From Ruegeria sp. 6PALISEP08 (GTDB lineage Bacteria; Pseudomonadota; Alphaproteobacteria; Rhodobacterales; Rhodobacteraceae): a DNA stretch of 64,000 nucleotides. Positions 8,532-17,289 of the stretch are shown here, one piece after another (the first letter of the stretch is position 1; each line of letters begins with the position of its first letter). The stretch covers positions 1 through 64,000 of the forward strand of contig NZ_LGXZ01000014.1 in the NCBI RefSeq assembly GCF_001238295.1, written 5' to 3'. Below the pieces are notes generated by a model that had not been told where the DNA came from, did not search any database, and saw nothing but the letters and a program-made list of their open reading frames with translations. The translations under genes and the position numbers were made by a program.

Positions 8532-11500
8532 TTGGAAAACGCGTTGATTACGCTTGACAATCTGCTTCCTCTTTCCCTTGTGAAACGGTTGCATGGCACA
8601 GACGGTTTGCGGCCCGCAGAGGTGAACCTGTCGGGTGCAACACTCCTGATCGATGTGTCACGGTCCACAGCCTTGGTCGAGCGTGCATCACAACGCGGGC
8701 AAGCGGGGCTGGAACAGATCGGCAGGCTTCTCAACCAGTCTTACACGCGCTGCGTCGACTTGATCATTTCGCTTGATGGTGAGGTTGTCAGATTCACAGG
8801 TGATTCCATTTTGGCCTTTTGGCCGGACGACAAAGCAGGGGCACAGCGCGCCGTCGTTCAGGCCAAGCGATTTGCGGACACGATTTGCGGCCAGACTGAC
8901 CTTGGCACCGAAACCCTTGGAACGGCGCAAGAAACCGCTTTCCATGCGGGCATCGGCCATGGCGACCTTAGGCTTCTGGCAGTCGGTGGCGATCCGAATT
9001 GGAACCTTGTGATAGGTGGTGATGCGCTGGATCAGGCTGCGCGCGCGCTCGACCAGACTGGCGTGGGCGAAGTCGCATTATCCGGAATGGCACAATTGGC
9101 CTATGGCAGTACCGACAAGGCAAAATGGACACCCGCTGCACCGCCTGTCAAGCGCGACGTTGATCCCGACACGGACTGGCTGCTTGGATTCGTGCCCCCA
9201 TCTGTGCGGAACTCGATGGAATCAGGGTACGTGCAAGGAACACCTGACCCGTCTGTCAGTTCGTCGGGCAATTCCGAGATCAGGCCCGTGTCGGTTCTCT
9301 TTGCCCGATTGACCCGCCCCGCTGAAGAGCATCCTAACAAGGTTTTTGACCTGACTGACCTGCATGACCTGTGCCGCGATATTCAATTAGAGTTGCGCGC
9401 ACGGGACGGGCCAGCAAGTGAGTTCTTCTTTGATGGGAATGGTCTGGTCTGCCTTGCCGGCTTTGGCGGACCTGGCGTTTTCCATCGTGATGACCCGCGA
9501 CGCGCACTGGACATGGCCCAGGCGATCGTCGCCCTGGCCCACCGAAGAAAGTTGCGCGCTGCCGTCGGTGTAGCAACTGGTGATGCGCTTTACAGGGTGG
9601 CGGGCAGTTCCAAAAGGCTTCAACCGATGCTGTTCGGACAGTCGGTCAACCGCGCCGCGCGTTTGATGGCACAAGTTGACGACGACATACTGTGTGACTC
9701 ACGGACTCAACGGCTGGCTCGAGGTGAGTTCGAATTCACACAAAGCAGATCGCTGCAACTGACCGGCCTTGGTGAAGTTGTTCCGGTCTTTCACCCGGCC
9801 CCACGACGCCAACAGATGGAGCGCGAGACAAAACTGATCGGGCGCGGTTCGGAGCTCGAATTCCTCAATACAGCGTTTGAGCACGTCAGCTCAGGTGCAA
9901 AACGACTTGTTGTCGTCGTCGGCGAGCCGGGCACGGGCAAGACGACGCTGATCAATGCCTTTGAAGACGGTCTGAAGGAACGTGGGGCTTCGGTTTTTGT
10001 TGCGCGCGCCGAACGGGATGACCGGCGAAGCTCACTCCACGTATGGCGGCAACTGCTGCACGCCCTGACCGGTCTGCAAGATCTACGAGATGGTCAAGCT
10101 GTCTTTGACGTGATTCAGCAGCACGTTGGCGACGACCCCCGAATTGCTGCAGGCTTGCCTTTGCTCAGCGACGTGCTGGCGATCGAATTGCCTGAATCTC
10201 AAAACACGATGCACCTGTCAGGTGCCCACAGAGCCGATGCGACGATGCGTTTGATCGCCGACATCGTCGGGTTACTGGCACCGCGCCCGGTCGCGTTTAT
10301 TTTAGAGGACAGTCAATGGCTGGACTCGGCTTCTTGGCGTCTTGTCGAATGGGTTCTAACCTCTCTCGACACGCTACTGGTGGTCCTTTGCGTCCGCGCA
10401 GGTGAAATACCGCAACCCCTGTCCGATTTAAGCCGGAGCGCGGAAGAGATTGCATCGGGCGCTACGCCAAACCCGGCTGACCTGGCGCAGTATTACCGCC
10501 GAGTCGATCTTACGGAACTGGACGAAACCTCGATGCGTCAGCTGATCACGCGGACTCTGGACGGCACGCCAGCAGGGGCGGAAATCGAACATCAGATATT
10601 GTCACTGGCAAGCGGGAACCCGTTATTTGCAGAAGAGATCGCCTTGTCGTTGAAAAGCGAGGGAATGATCTTCGAGCGTGACGGCCACTGGCAGTCGGCG
10701 CGCCCCCTGCCCGACCTCGGCTATTTCGAAGGCATCGAAAGAGTGATCCGGGAACGTTTCGAACAACTCGATGGCGCCTCTCGCGAAGTTCTGAGCGCTG
10801 CATCGATCATTGGTCGCACGTTTGCAGAGCGGCCTCTGCAAGCGCTTCTGGGACACTCGGTGGCTACGGCGCTACAGCGCCTTGTCGACGCGCAACTTAT
10901 CGTGCGCCAACAACAGGAAAGCCTGTACCAGTTTCGGCACGATCAGATTCGGGATGTTGTCTACAATTCGATTACCAATGATCGTCGGCGACATCTGCAT
11001 AAGTCCTTGGCCACATGGCTGGAACTGGAACAACCCGATGCGACTGCAAACGGCATCGCGACCCTGGCCCGGCATTTCGAAGCTGCGGGCGCATACGATC
11101 AGGCCGTCAAATATGCCGATAGCGCCGCGACCAGTGCATTGCGCAGTGGTGCCTATCGCGAAGTAGAATCTTTCCTCGCCATCTGTCTGGATCACGAGCC
11201 TCCGCACAGCAGTTGGACACCCGAGCAAAGGCTGCGATCGGTGACGTGGCGACGGCAGTTGGCAGAGGCGCATTATGGGCGTGGCGACATCCAGGCACAG
11301 GGCGTGGCCATTCGCTCGGCTCTTGACGTGGCGGGGCACACCGTACCGAATTCGGCCGTGTCCATTGGCCTGCACCTGGCCACACGCGGCTTGCGTATTC
11401 TCACCCGCCAAGCCTTGCCACATAATCGCGACTTTCGCACAGATACTGACGGGGCGCGATGGAATGGTGAAATCGCTCGGTGCCTGAACCAGGCAGCGAC

Positions 11501-12506
11501 CGTCGACTATTTTGAACTGAGGTTCGCGCGTGGCATGTGCAATCTGCTGGGCGCCGTTATCCGGGCAGAGTGGACCGACGTGTCGGTTGAAACGGTTTTG
11601 TCCAACTGTCAGTTGGCTGCAGGGCTTGGCATGATGGGGTGGCGCAGGATGAACGCCCGACTGATGAACCGCGCCGAAGACGTGGCGATCAAGCTGGAAG
11701 ACCCCGCGCTGCAATCGCATGTATGTACGCTCGATGCGCTTTGGCGCGTGGGTGTTTGCGATTGGGGCATGCTCGACAAACGTATTGATCAGGCCCAAAA
11801 ACTTGCACTGGAATCTGGCGATCAGCTTCGGTGGTGCAACGCGCAAGGCATTCGTTTCTGGTCGCAATACTATCGCGGCAATCTCGATGCGCTGGAAGAG
11901 ACGACGCGTCTGCTTCTTCTGCGGGCGCAAAACGCCGGAAACATTCAGCAAGAAATTTGGGCGCTTCGCTGCAAGGCGCTTTACCTGCTGCATATCGACA
12001 ATCCGCGTCAGGCCGTCGATCTGCTGCGTGTGGCAAACACGAGCATGTCTGAATCCGCCGATATTGCAGCCCGGATTTCGGCGACAGGTGCGATGGCGCT
12101 TGCTTTGACGCGGATTGGCAAGCATTCCGAAAGCTACGACGCTGCGGTGACAACTATGGAGTTCCTCGACCAGATGCGTCGGCCATCCTCACACAGCGTG
12201 ATCGTCGGAATTTCGAGCGTGCTCGAAGTCCTTCTGCGCGGTCGGGAAGCGGGTTTGTGGTCAAACCAAAACGAAAAACGCGACTTGGAAGCGCGCGCGC
12301 TCGCAAAGCTGTCACGCTACAGCAAGGTCTTTCCCGTCGGAAAGGCACAGCTTGGGCTTTGGCGTGGGCTCAGCCATTTTCTGGACGGAGCCCAGGGCGA
12401 AGCGATGTCCGAATGGAAGCAAGCGCGGGACTGGGCCGACAAGCTTCAACTGCGTAAGGATGCAACATTGCTAAATGCAGAAATCCGCCGCTGGCAGGCA
12501 CGTTGA
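8532..12506 (+). CDS. Soluble-adenylyl-cyclase-like protein: two cyclase domains, ATPase, TPR-like repeats
   Basis: I place the start at TTG 8532, preceded by GGAGG at 8521-8525, giving 1,324 residues. The first class III cyclase domain has the metal Asp of the FxDxxxxT type (ATLLIDVSRSTALVE, Asp near 41) and RFTGDSILAFW (Asp near 91). A second cyclase-like domain (about 250-420) reads VSVLFARLTRP where the first metal Asp should be, so it looks degenerate and may act as the partner half. A P-loop (GEPGTGKTT, 464-472) and FILEDSQWLD mark an AAA/STAND-like ATPase, followed by about 600 helical residues with TPR character. This C1-C2-NTPase-TPR order parallels mammalian soluble adenylyl cyclase. 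It probably makes cAMP in the cytoplasm in response to an unknown signal sensed by the repeats. Confidence 0.85.
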   Translation: MENALITLDNLLPLSLVKRLHGTDGLRPAEVNLSGATLLIDVSRSTALVERASQRGQAGLEQIGRLLNQSYTRCVDLIISLDGEVVRFTGDSILAFWPDDKAGAQRAVVQAKRFADTICGQTDLGTETLGTAQETAFHAGIGHGDLRLLAVGGDPNWNLVIGGDALDQAARALDQTGVGEVALSGMAQLAYGSTDKAKWTPAAPPVKRDVDPDTDWLLGFVPPSVRNSMESGYVQGTPDPSVSSSGNSEIRPVSVLFARLTRPAEEHPNKVFDLTDLHDLCRDIQLELRARDGPASEFFFDGNGLVCLAGFGGPGVFHRDDPRRALDMAQAIVALAHRRKLRAAVGVATGDALYRVAGSSKRLQPMLFGQSVNRAARLMAQVDDDILCDSRTQRLARGEFEFTQSRSLQLTGLGEVVPVFHPAPRRQQMERETKLIGRGSELEFLNTAFEHVSSGAKRLVVVVGEPGTGKTTLINAFEDGLKERGASVFVARAERDDRRSSLHVWRQLLHALTGLQDLRDGQAVFDVIQQHVGDDPRIAAGLPLLSDVLAIELPESQNTMHLSGAHRADATMRLIADIVGLLAPRPVAFILEDSQWLDSASWRLVEWVLTSLDTLLVVLCVRAGEIPQPLSDLSRSAEEIASGATPNPADLAQYYRRVDLTELDETSMRQLITRTLDGTPAGAEIEHQILSLASGNPLFAEEIALSLKSEGMIFERDGHWQSARPLPDLGYFEGIERVIRERFEQLDGASREVLSAASIIGRTFAERPLQALLGHSVATALQRLVDAQLIVRQQQESLYQFRHDQIRDVVYNSITNDRRRHLHKSLATWLELEQPDATANGIATLARHFEAAGAYDQAVKYADSAATSALRSGAYREVESFLAICLDHEPPHSSWTPEQRLRSVTWRRQLAEAHYGRGDIQAQGVAIRSALDVAGHTVPNSAVSIGLHLATRGLRILTRQALPHNRDFRTDTDGARWNGEIARCLNQAATVDYFELRFARGMCNLLGAVIRAEWTDVSVETVLSNCQLAAGLGMMGWRRMNARLMNRAEDVAIKLEDPALQSHVCTLDALWRVGVCDWGMLDKRIDQAQKLALESGDQLRWCNAQGIRFWSQYYRGNLDALEETTRLLLLRAQNAGNIQQEIWALRCKALYLLHIDNPRQAVDLLRVANTSMSESADIAARISATGAMALALTRIGKHSESYDAAVTTMEFLDQMRRPSSHSVIVGISSVLEVLLRGREAGLWSNQNEKRDLEARALAKLSRYSKVFPVGKAQLGLWRGLSHFLDGAQGEAMSEWKQARDWADKLQLRKDATLLNAEIRRWQAR

Positions 12507-12616
12507 AACTGACTGGCCGGTTCTGAAAGGGAATTCCGCAAGACAACAGATCAACCGTGTAGTCGCTTTAGAGTTAGCCCCCCGCGATTTCCCGCCACTG
12601 GTGCAAAGCCAAGCCT

Positions 12617-13207
12617 TTAGGATGAAACCGAACCTGAGTTTGCAGGATGCCATTGCCGGGCCATCGGGTCGCTGATTTTCAGGCTATCCACAGCGCGGCT
12701 TGCAATTTGGTCAATGATCTCAACAAGATTGACCGGCTTCAGGTAGAAGGCAGGTACTGGCGGCATGATAATGGCCCCCATTTCGGCAACGGCCGTCATA
12801 TTGCGCAGATGTGCAAGGGTCAGAGGCGCTTCGCGGGCCAACAGAACCAGCGGCCTGCGCTCCTTAAGTTGAACACTGGCGGCACGGGTCAACAGGTTGT
12901 CATCCAACCCATGCGCTATGGCAGCCAGTGTGCGCATGGAACACGGCGCGACGATCATACCTGACACAGGGACGGAACCGGACGCGATCGAAGCTCCTAT
13001 GTCATCTGAGGCGTGAGACCGAGAAACAAGTCGTTGCAAATCCGCAAACGCAGTGGGACCGCACTCTTGGTGTAACGTGAGCTTGGCAGCGGCACTGACA
13101 ACAAGGTCTGTTTCTACACCTGCGGCCGCCAATCGCCGTGCAACCGCCGGGCCAAGAGCCGCCCCCGAGGCCCCAGATACGCCCAGAACAACCCGAACCT
13201 GTTTCAT
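12617..13207 (-). CDS. ubiX: Flavin prenyltransferase UbiX
   Basis: This 196-residue protein begins VVLGVSGASGAALGP, the glycine-rich phosphate/FMN loop of UbiX/Pad1 enzymes, and has the family segment IVAPCSMRTLAAIAHGLDDN and LLAREAPLTLAHLRNM. UbiX joins dimethylallyl phosphate to FMN to make prenylated FMN, the cofactor of UbiD decarboxylases. Its start overlaps the end of the upstream ubiD gene by 4 bp, so the two are translationally coupled. The length is normal for the family. The cluster context points to a role in ubiquinone synthesis rather than in phenylacrylate breakdown. Confidence 0.92.
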   Translation of the reverse strand: MKQVRVVLGVSGASGAALGPAVARRLAAAGVETDLVVSAAAKLTLHQECGPTAFADLQRLVSRSHASDDIGASIASGSVPVSGMIVAPCSMRTLAAIAHGLDDNLLTRAASVQLKERRPLVLLAREAPLTLAHLRNMTAVAEMGAIIMPPVPAFYLKPVNLVEIIDQIASRAVDSLKISDPMARQWHPANSGSVSS

Positions 13208-14751
13208 GGCTGCAACTCCGGCATTCTCTTGTTTACAAGGTTTTGCGCGAATTCCAGATCCGCTTCAGAACTGCGCATGACCGTTCCCCATTCCCGTTTC
13301 GTTTCGCTTTGAATCTTGGTCGTCGCGTCCAGGCCAATCTTTCCTGCGAGACCAGGCTCGGGTGACGCGAAATCGAGGTAATCCATTGGTGTTCTGTCTA
13401 AAGTGATCACATCGCGGCCAGGGTCCATGCGCGTAGCAAGCGCCCAGGCAATATCATCCCAGTTTCGGGTGTTGATGTCAGCGTCGACGGCAACAATCAT
13501 CTTTGTATAGCTAAATTGCGGCAGCATCCCCCACAGGGCCATCATCACGCGACGCGCCTGCCCCGGATACCGTTTATCGATGGCAACGATAGCAATGCGA
13601 TAAGAACAGGCGGCTGGCGGTAACCAAAGATCGCAGATTTCAGGAATCTGCGCACGGATCGTCGGCAAAGCCAGACGATTGAACACCTCGCCAATGATCG
13701 CCGGCTCGTCCGGCGGTCGCCCGGTATAGGTGGACAGGTACAAAGGCGCTTCGCAATAAGTCACTGCGGTGACATGCATTACAGGGAATGGCTCGGCAGG
13801 ATTGTAATACCCCGTGTGATCGCCAAAAGGCCCTTCGGGTGCCATCTCGTTTGGTGAAACCCATCCCTCCAGAATGATCTCGGCATCTGCCGGAACCAAC
13901 ATTGGAACAGTTCGTGCAGGGACCAGGCGTGGGCGGCTTTGGTTCAGCGCACCTGCAAACGTCAATTCAGACACAGTTTCCGGCAATGGCAGGGCCGCCG
14001 ACAACAACGTCGCAGGGTTCGCGCCGAGGACGATTGCGACCGGCATTTTTTTATTGTTCCGCGCCCAGCCTCGGTGGTGACCAGCCCCACCGCGATGGGG
14101 CAGCCAGCGCATAATCAGGCGGTTTCGATCCAGTACCTGAACGCGATAGACACCTGCGTTATAGCCCTGCGCGGCATTAGGTTCGCTGCCAAAAGGCCGA
14201 GTCAGGACAACGGGCCATGTAATCAGCGGCCCTGCGTCTTCCGGCCAGTGCGTTTGTATTGGCAGTGCGCGCAGGTCCACATCAGGTCCAATGTGGCAAG
14301 CATGTTGGACAGGTGCAGTTTTGACAACCTTTGGCCGTGTGGACAGAGCCGCCTTCAGCACTGGCCACCGCGACAGCGCGTCCCGCAATCCGTCCGGAGG
14401 TGTCGGCGCCCGCAACGCGGCCAGAAAACTGCCCAGATCGTCCAACCCGTCAAGCGAAACACCCAAACCGGCGGCAACCCGTTCCGTTGTTCCAAACAAA
14501 TTGGTCACAACGGGGATCGAGGACCCTCTCGCAGAGAAACCCGTTGGCTGATCAAATTGCAGGACCGGCCCCTTGGCCTCTAACACCGCTCGGTGAACGG
14601 CAGTCATCTGATGGCGCACTGAAACCGGGTCAGGGATATGCCTGAATTGCCCGTTTTCGTCACACCATTTCAGAAAATGTCGAAGGCTGGGGTATTGCGG
14701 AAGGGTGCGAATGGTCTTGCTCCGTCGGTGGTTCCGATCCCCTAGCAGCAA
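13204..14751 (-). CDS. ubiD: UbiD-family decarboxylase
   Basis: This 515-residue protein matches UbiD decarboxylases, which use prenylated FMN to remove the carboxyl group from 4-hydroxy-3-polyprenylbenzoate. Typical segments are the N-terminal LRHFLKWCDENGQ, the central PEGPFGDHTGYY motif with its catalytic acidic residues, and EVFNRLALPTIRAQIPEI. The only sensible start is TTG at 14751, with GAGG just before it. It forms an operon with ubiX and is divergent from ubiT; the FNR/NnrR-type box at 14767-14780 lies 16 bp from its start, so the box could affect both directions. Confidence 0.9.
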   Translation of the reverse strand: MLLGDRNHRRSKTIRTLPQYPSLRHFLKWCDENGQFRHIPDPVSVRHQMTAVHRAVLEAKGPVLQFDQPTGFSARGSSIPVVTNLFGTTERVAAGLGVSLDGLDDLGSFLAALRAPTPPDGLRDALSRWPVLKAALSTRPKVVKTAPVQHACHIGPDVDLRALPIQTHWPEDAGPLITWPVVLTRPFGSEPNAAQGYNAGVYRVQVLDRNRLIMRWLPHRGGAGHHRGWARNNKKMPVAIVLGANPATLLSAALPLPETVSELTFAGALNQSRPRLVPARTVPMLVPADAEIILEGWVSPNEMAPEGPFGDHTGYYNPAEPFPVMHVTAVTYCEAPLYLSTYTGRPPDEPAIIGEVFNRLALPTIRAQIPEICDLWLPPAACSYRIAIVAIDKRYPGQARRVMMALWGMLPQFSYTKMIVAVDADINTRNWDDIAWALATRMDPGRDVITLDRTPMDYLDFASPEPGLAGKIGLDATTKIQSETKREWGTVMRSSEADLEFAQNLVNKRMPELQP

Positions 14752-14766
14752 AACCTCGGCATCGAA

Positions 14767-14780
14767 TTGACAACCGTCAA
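14767..14780. promoter_or_regulatory. FNR/NnrR-type operator between ubiXD and ubiTUV
   Basis: TTGACAACCGTCAA is a perfect dyad of the form TTGAC-N4-GTCAA, the sequence bound by Crp/FNR-family regulators such as FnrL, Dnr or NnrR. It sits in the 96-bp gap between ubiD and ubiT, 67 bp ahead of the likely ubiT start. Low oxygen or nitric oxide control of this cluster fits the gene content (O2-independent ubiquinone genes and nnrS). Which regulator binds cannot be told from the half-site alone. Confidence 0.65.
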
Positions 14781-14847
14781 ATGCATGGCTTCGCTAACCG
14801 CTTAGGACATGTCCGTAATCACCATCTTGAGACAGCAGGAGGTCTGT

Positions 14848-15390
14848 TTGTCTGTTCCCCAAACCCAGATACCACAATGCCCGGTCGCTTTGGCAACCGC
14901 GCTGAGGTTCGTTCCACTCGTACCCCTTTCACTGTCACTGACAGCGTTCTCACGTCGGATCGCAAAAGCTCATCCAGACATGTTTCGCAGGCTCGGGAAA
15001 CACAATCGGGCCTTGTTTGTTCTGGACCCCACGGATTTGCCGGTTGTTCTGCTTCTCAAGCCAAATAATGGGCTTCCAACGATAACCGTGAGCCGACAGC
15101 ATGGGGACGGGACAGCGCGAATCTCTGGCCCTTTGGCGGCCCTGTTGGGGCTGGTGCATGGGGCTTTTGATGGCGATGCACTGTTTTTTTCGCGCGACCT
15201 TGTGATTCAAGGCGACACCGCAGCGGCTTTGGCTTTGAGAAACGCAATCGATGACGCGGAATTGGACCTCGCGCACGAGGTCACTATTGTGTCTGGCCCA
15301 TTGGCACGCTCCTTGGAACAGGTAATTGCATTCGCAGAACGTCGAACTGGCCTGTGCCTGACCCGGCCGGAGGACTCTCTTTCATGGTAA
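14848..15390 (+). CDS. ubiT: UbiT-like SCP2-domain lipid-binding protein
   Basis: I prefer TTG 14848 as start because AGGAGG sits 5 bp ahead at 14837-14842; the ATG at 14809 is possible but has no site. The 180-residue product has an SCP2 sterol-carrier fold: a hydrophobic start, then LGLVHGAFDGDALFFSRDLVIQGDTAAALALRNA. UbiT binds isoprenoid quinone intermediates and works with UbiU and UbiV in O2-independent ubiquinone synthesis. Its 3' end overlaps ubiU, and the gene order T-U-V is the usual one. Confidence 0.85.
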   Translation: MSVPQTQIPQCPVALATALRFVPLVPLSLSLTAFSRRIAKAHPDMFRRLGKHNRALFVLDPTDLPVVLLLKPNNGLPTITVSRQHGDGTARISGPLAALLGLVHGAFDGDALFFSRDLVIQGDTAAALALRNAIDDAELDLAHEVTIVSGPLARSLEQVIAFAERRTGLCLTRPEDSLSW

Positions 15391-16367
15391 TGGAAATCGT
15401 CTGCCCCGCAGGCACACCCGCCGCCTTGAGAGCAGCGGTCAAGGCTGGCGCTCATACAATCTATTGCGGCTTCAATGACGAAACCAACGCGCGCAATTTT
15501 CCCGGTCTCAATTTTGACCGGACCGAGATGCGGTCCGGGATCTCTTTTGCACATGAACACGGCGCCAAAGTGCTGGTCGCGATCAACACGTTTCCCCGTG
15601 CAGGCAGCGAGTCCATCTGGCATCATGCGGTGGCAGACGCAGAAACCTGCGGCGCGGATGCGGTGATCCTGGCCGATCTGGGACTGCTGGATCATACCGC
15701 GCGGAACCATCCCGGCTTGCGCAGGCATCTGTCCGTTCAGGCAGCTGCAGCCAATGCCGATGTGATCAACTTTTATGCCGAGACGTTTGGCGTCAGACGG
15801 GTGGTCTTGCCACGTGTGCTATCCGTACACGAGATTTCCGCCATCAATGCCGAGACCGACGTCGAGACCGAGGTTTTTGTCTTCGGCGGTCTATGCGTCA
15901 TGGCCGAGGGGCGATGCTCACTGTCCTCCTATGCCACAGGGCTGTCCCCAAATATGAACGGTGTCTGCTCACCGGCTAGCCACGTAGAGTATGAGGAAGA
16001 TGACGGAGCTCTGGATGCCCGACTTGGCGGCTATCTGATTCATCGCGTCGAACGGAATGCGCCTGCACCATACCCAACGCTTTGCAAAGGGTGTTTTTCT
16101 GCAGGAGGAAAGACCGGACATCTGTTCGAAGACCCCGTCAGTTTGAATGCTGAACGGTTGATCCCGCAATTGCAAAAGGCCGGTGTGACCGCCTTGAAAA
16201 TCGAAGGGCGTCAACGTTCAAAATCCTATGTCGCGCAAGTCGTTCGAAACTTCCGTGCTGCGGTCGATGCATTGGATGCCGGACGTCCGCTGCCCCAGGG
16301 GATGCTCGCCCGTTTGTCCGAGGGGCAAGCCATGACAACCGGCGCATACAAAAAGACCTGGAGATAG
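15384..16367 (+). CDS. ubiU: UbiU, O2-independent ubiquinone hydroxylation subunit (U32 family)
   Basis: The start is ATG 15384, 10 bp after GGAGG and overlapping the ubiT stop; the product has 327 residues. It belongs to the peptidase U32-like family: EIVCPAGTPAALRAAVKAGA at the N-terminus and four cysteines at about 171, 178, 195 and 234, matching the [4Fe-4S] ligands of E. coli UbiU (169, 176, 193, 232). UbiU and UbiV form a heterodimer that hydroxylates ubiquinone precursors without O2, with prephenate as oxygen source. A further Cys at 237 is also present. Confidence 0.92.
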   Translation: MVMEIVCPAGTPAALRAAVKAGAHTIYCGFNDETNARNFPGLNFDRTEMRSGISFAHEHGAKVLVAINTFPRAGSESIWHHAVADAETCGADAVILADLGLLDHTARNHPGLRRHLSVQAAAANADVINFYAETFGVRRVVLPRVLSVHEISAINAETDVETEVFVFGGLCVMAEGRCSLSSYATGLSPNMNGVCSPASHVEYEEDDGALDARLGGYLIHRVERNAPAPYPTLCKGCFSAGGKTGHLFEDPVSLNAERLIPQLQKAGVTALKIEGRQRSKSYVAQVVRNFRAAVDALDAGRPLPQGMLARLSEGQAMTTGAYKKTWR

Positions 16368-16371
16368 TCTG

Positions 16372-17289
16372 ATGGAATTGACCGTTGGCCCAAACCAGTT
16401 TTTCTGGTCAGCCGAACGCTGGGAATCCTTTTACAGCGATTTGACTCAGTCAACTGTTGACCGGGTCGTGATCGGGGAGCTGGTGTGTTCCAAACGCTTG
16501 CCGTTCTATCAAGATCGCATCCCAGAAGCCGTATCCCGACTTTTGGATGCCGGGAAAGAGGTCACGTTGACGACTCTGGCTTTGGTGACACTGAAGCGAG
16601 AGCTCAAATTGACTGCGGAGCTGGCAGACATGGGTGTCATGGTCGAGATAAACGACCTGACGGCTCTGGCGTACATCCCCAATGGGTGCGCGTTTTCCGT
16701 TGGACCGCTGGTGAACGTGTATAACGAAAGCACGGTGAACTGGTTGGCATCACGAGGCGCCCGACGCATTTGCCTGCCGCCTGAACTCCCTGTCGAGTCC
16801 GTCAAGGTTTTGGCTCAGGCCGCAAAGGACAAGGGTGTCGCGATCGAGGTATGGGGTCACGGCCGTCTGCCTCTGGCCATTTCCGGTCGCTGCTATCACG
16901 CCAGGCTAAACGGGCGCAGCAAGGACAATTGTCAGTTCGCCTGCGAAGATGACCCGGACGGGCTTGACGTTGTGACCAGTGACGGTGTGCCAATCATGGC
17001 GATGAACGGGGTGCAGACCCTGTCGGACAGCTATGCCTGTACGGATCACCAGATTGATCTTTTACGGGATGCCGGAGTATCCGCCCTGCGCCTGTCACCG
17101 CAGGCCGACGGTTTCTTGGAGTTGTGCGATTTGTACCGGCGGCGAGTTGATGGCGTGTTGGCCCAAGGTGAATTGGGGCAGGCTATGCGCGACAAACATC
17201 CGGATATCCGGCTGAGCGACGGTTTCCTGACGGGTCGCTGCGGTGCCGAATGGTCAGGCACTTCAGACCAGCCCTCCAAGGCGCCGTGA
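16372..17289 (+). CDS. ubiV: UbiV, partner of UbiU (U32 family)
   Basis: This 305-residue protein starts MELTVGPNQFFW and carries Cys at 39 (GELVCSKR), 174, 187 and 191, the same pattern as the iron-sulfur ligands of E. coli UbiV (39, 180, 193, 197). It partners UbiU in anaerobic ring hydroxylation. The gene begins 4 bp after ubiU, and its stop overlaps the GTG start of nnrS, so the whole set is likely one transcript. Confidence 0.92.
   Translation: MELTVGPNQFFWSAERWESFYSDLTQSTVDRVVIGELVCSKRLPFYQDRIPEAVSRLLDAGKEVTLTTLALVTLKRELKLTAELADMGVMVEINDLTALAYIPNGCAFSVGPLVNVYNESTVNWLASRGARRICLPPELPVESVKVLAQAAKDKGVAIEVWGHGRLPLAISGRCYHARLNGRSKDNCQFACEDDPDGLDVVTSDGVPIMAMNGVQTLSDSYACTDHQIDLLRDAGVSALRLSPQADGFLELCDLYRRRVDGVLAQGELGQAMRDKHPDIRLSDGFLTGRCGAEWSGTSDQPSKAP

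Noticed and set aside
10872..12125. 417-codon minus-strand frame inside the tandem cyclase gene
   Set aside because: Fully antisense to a strongly coding region with typical codon-shadow composition.
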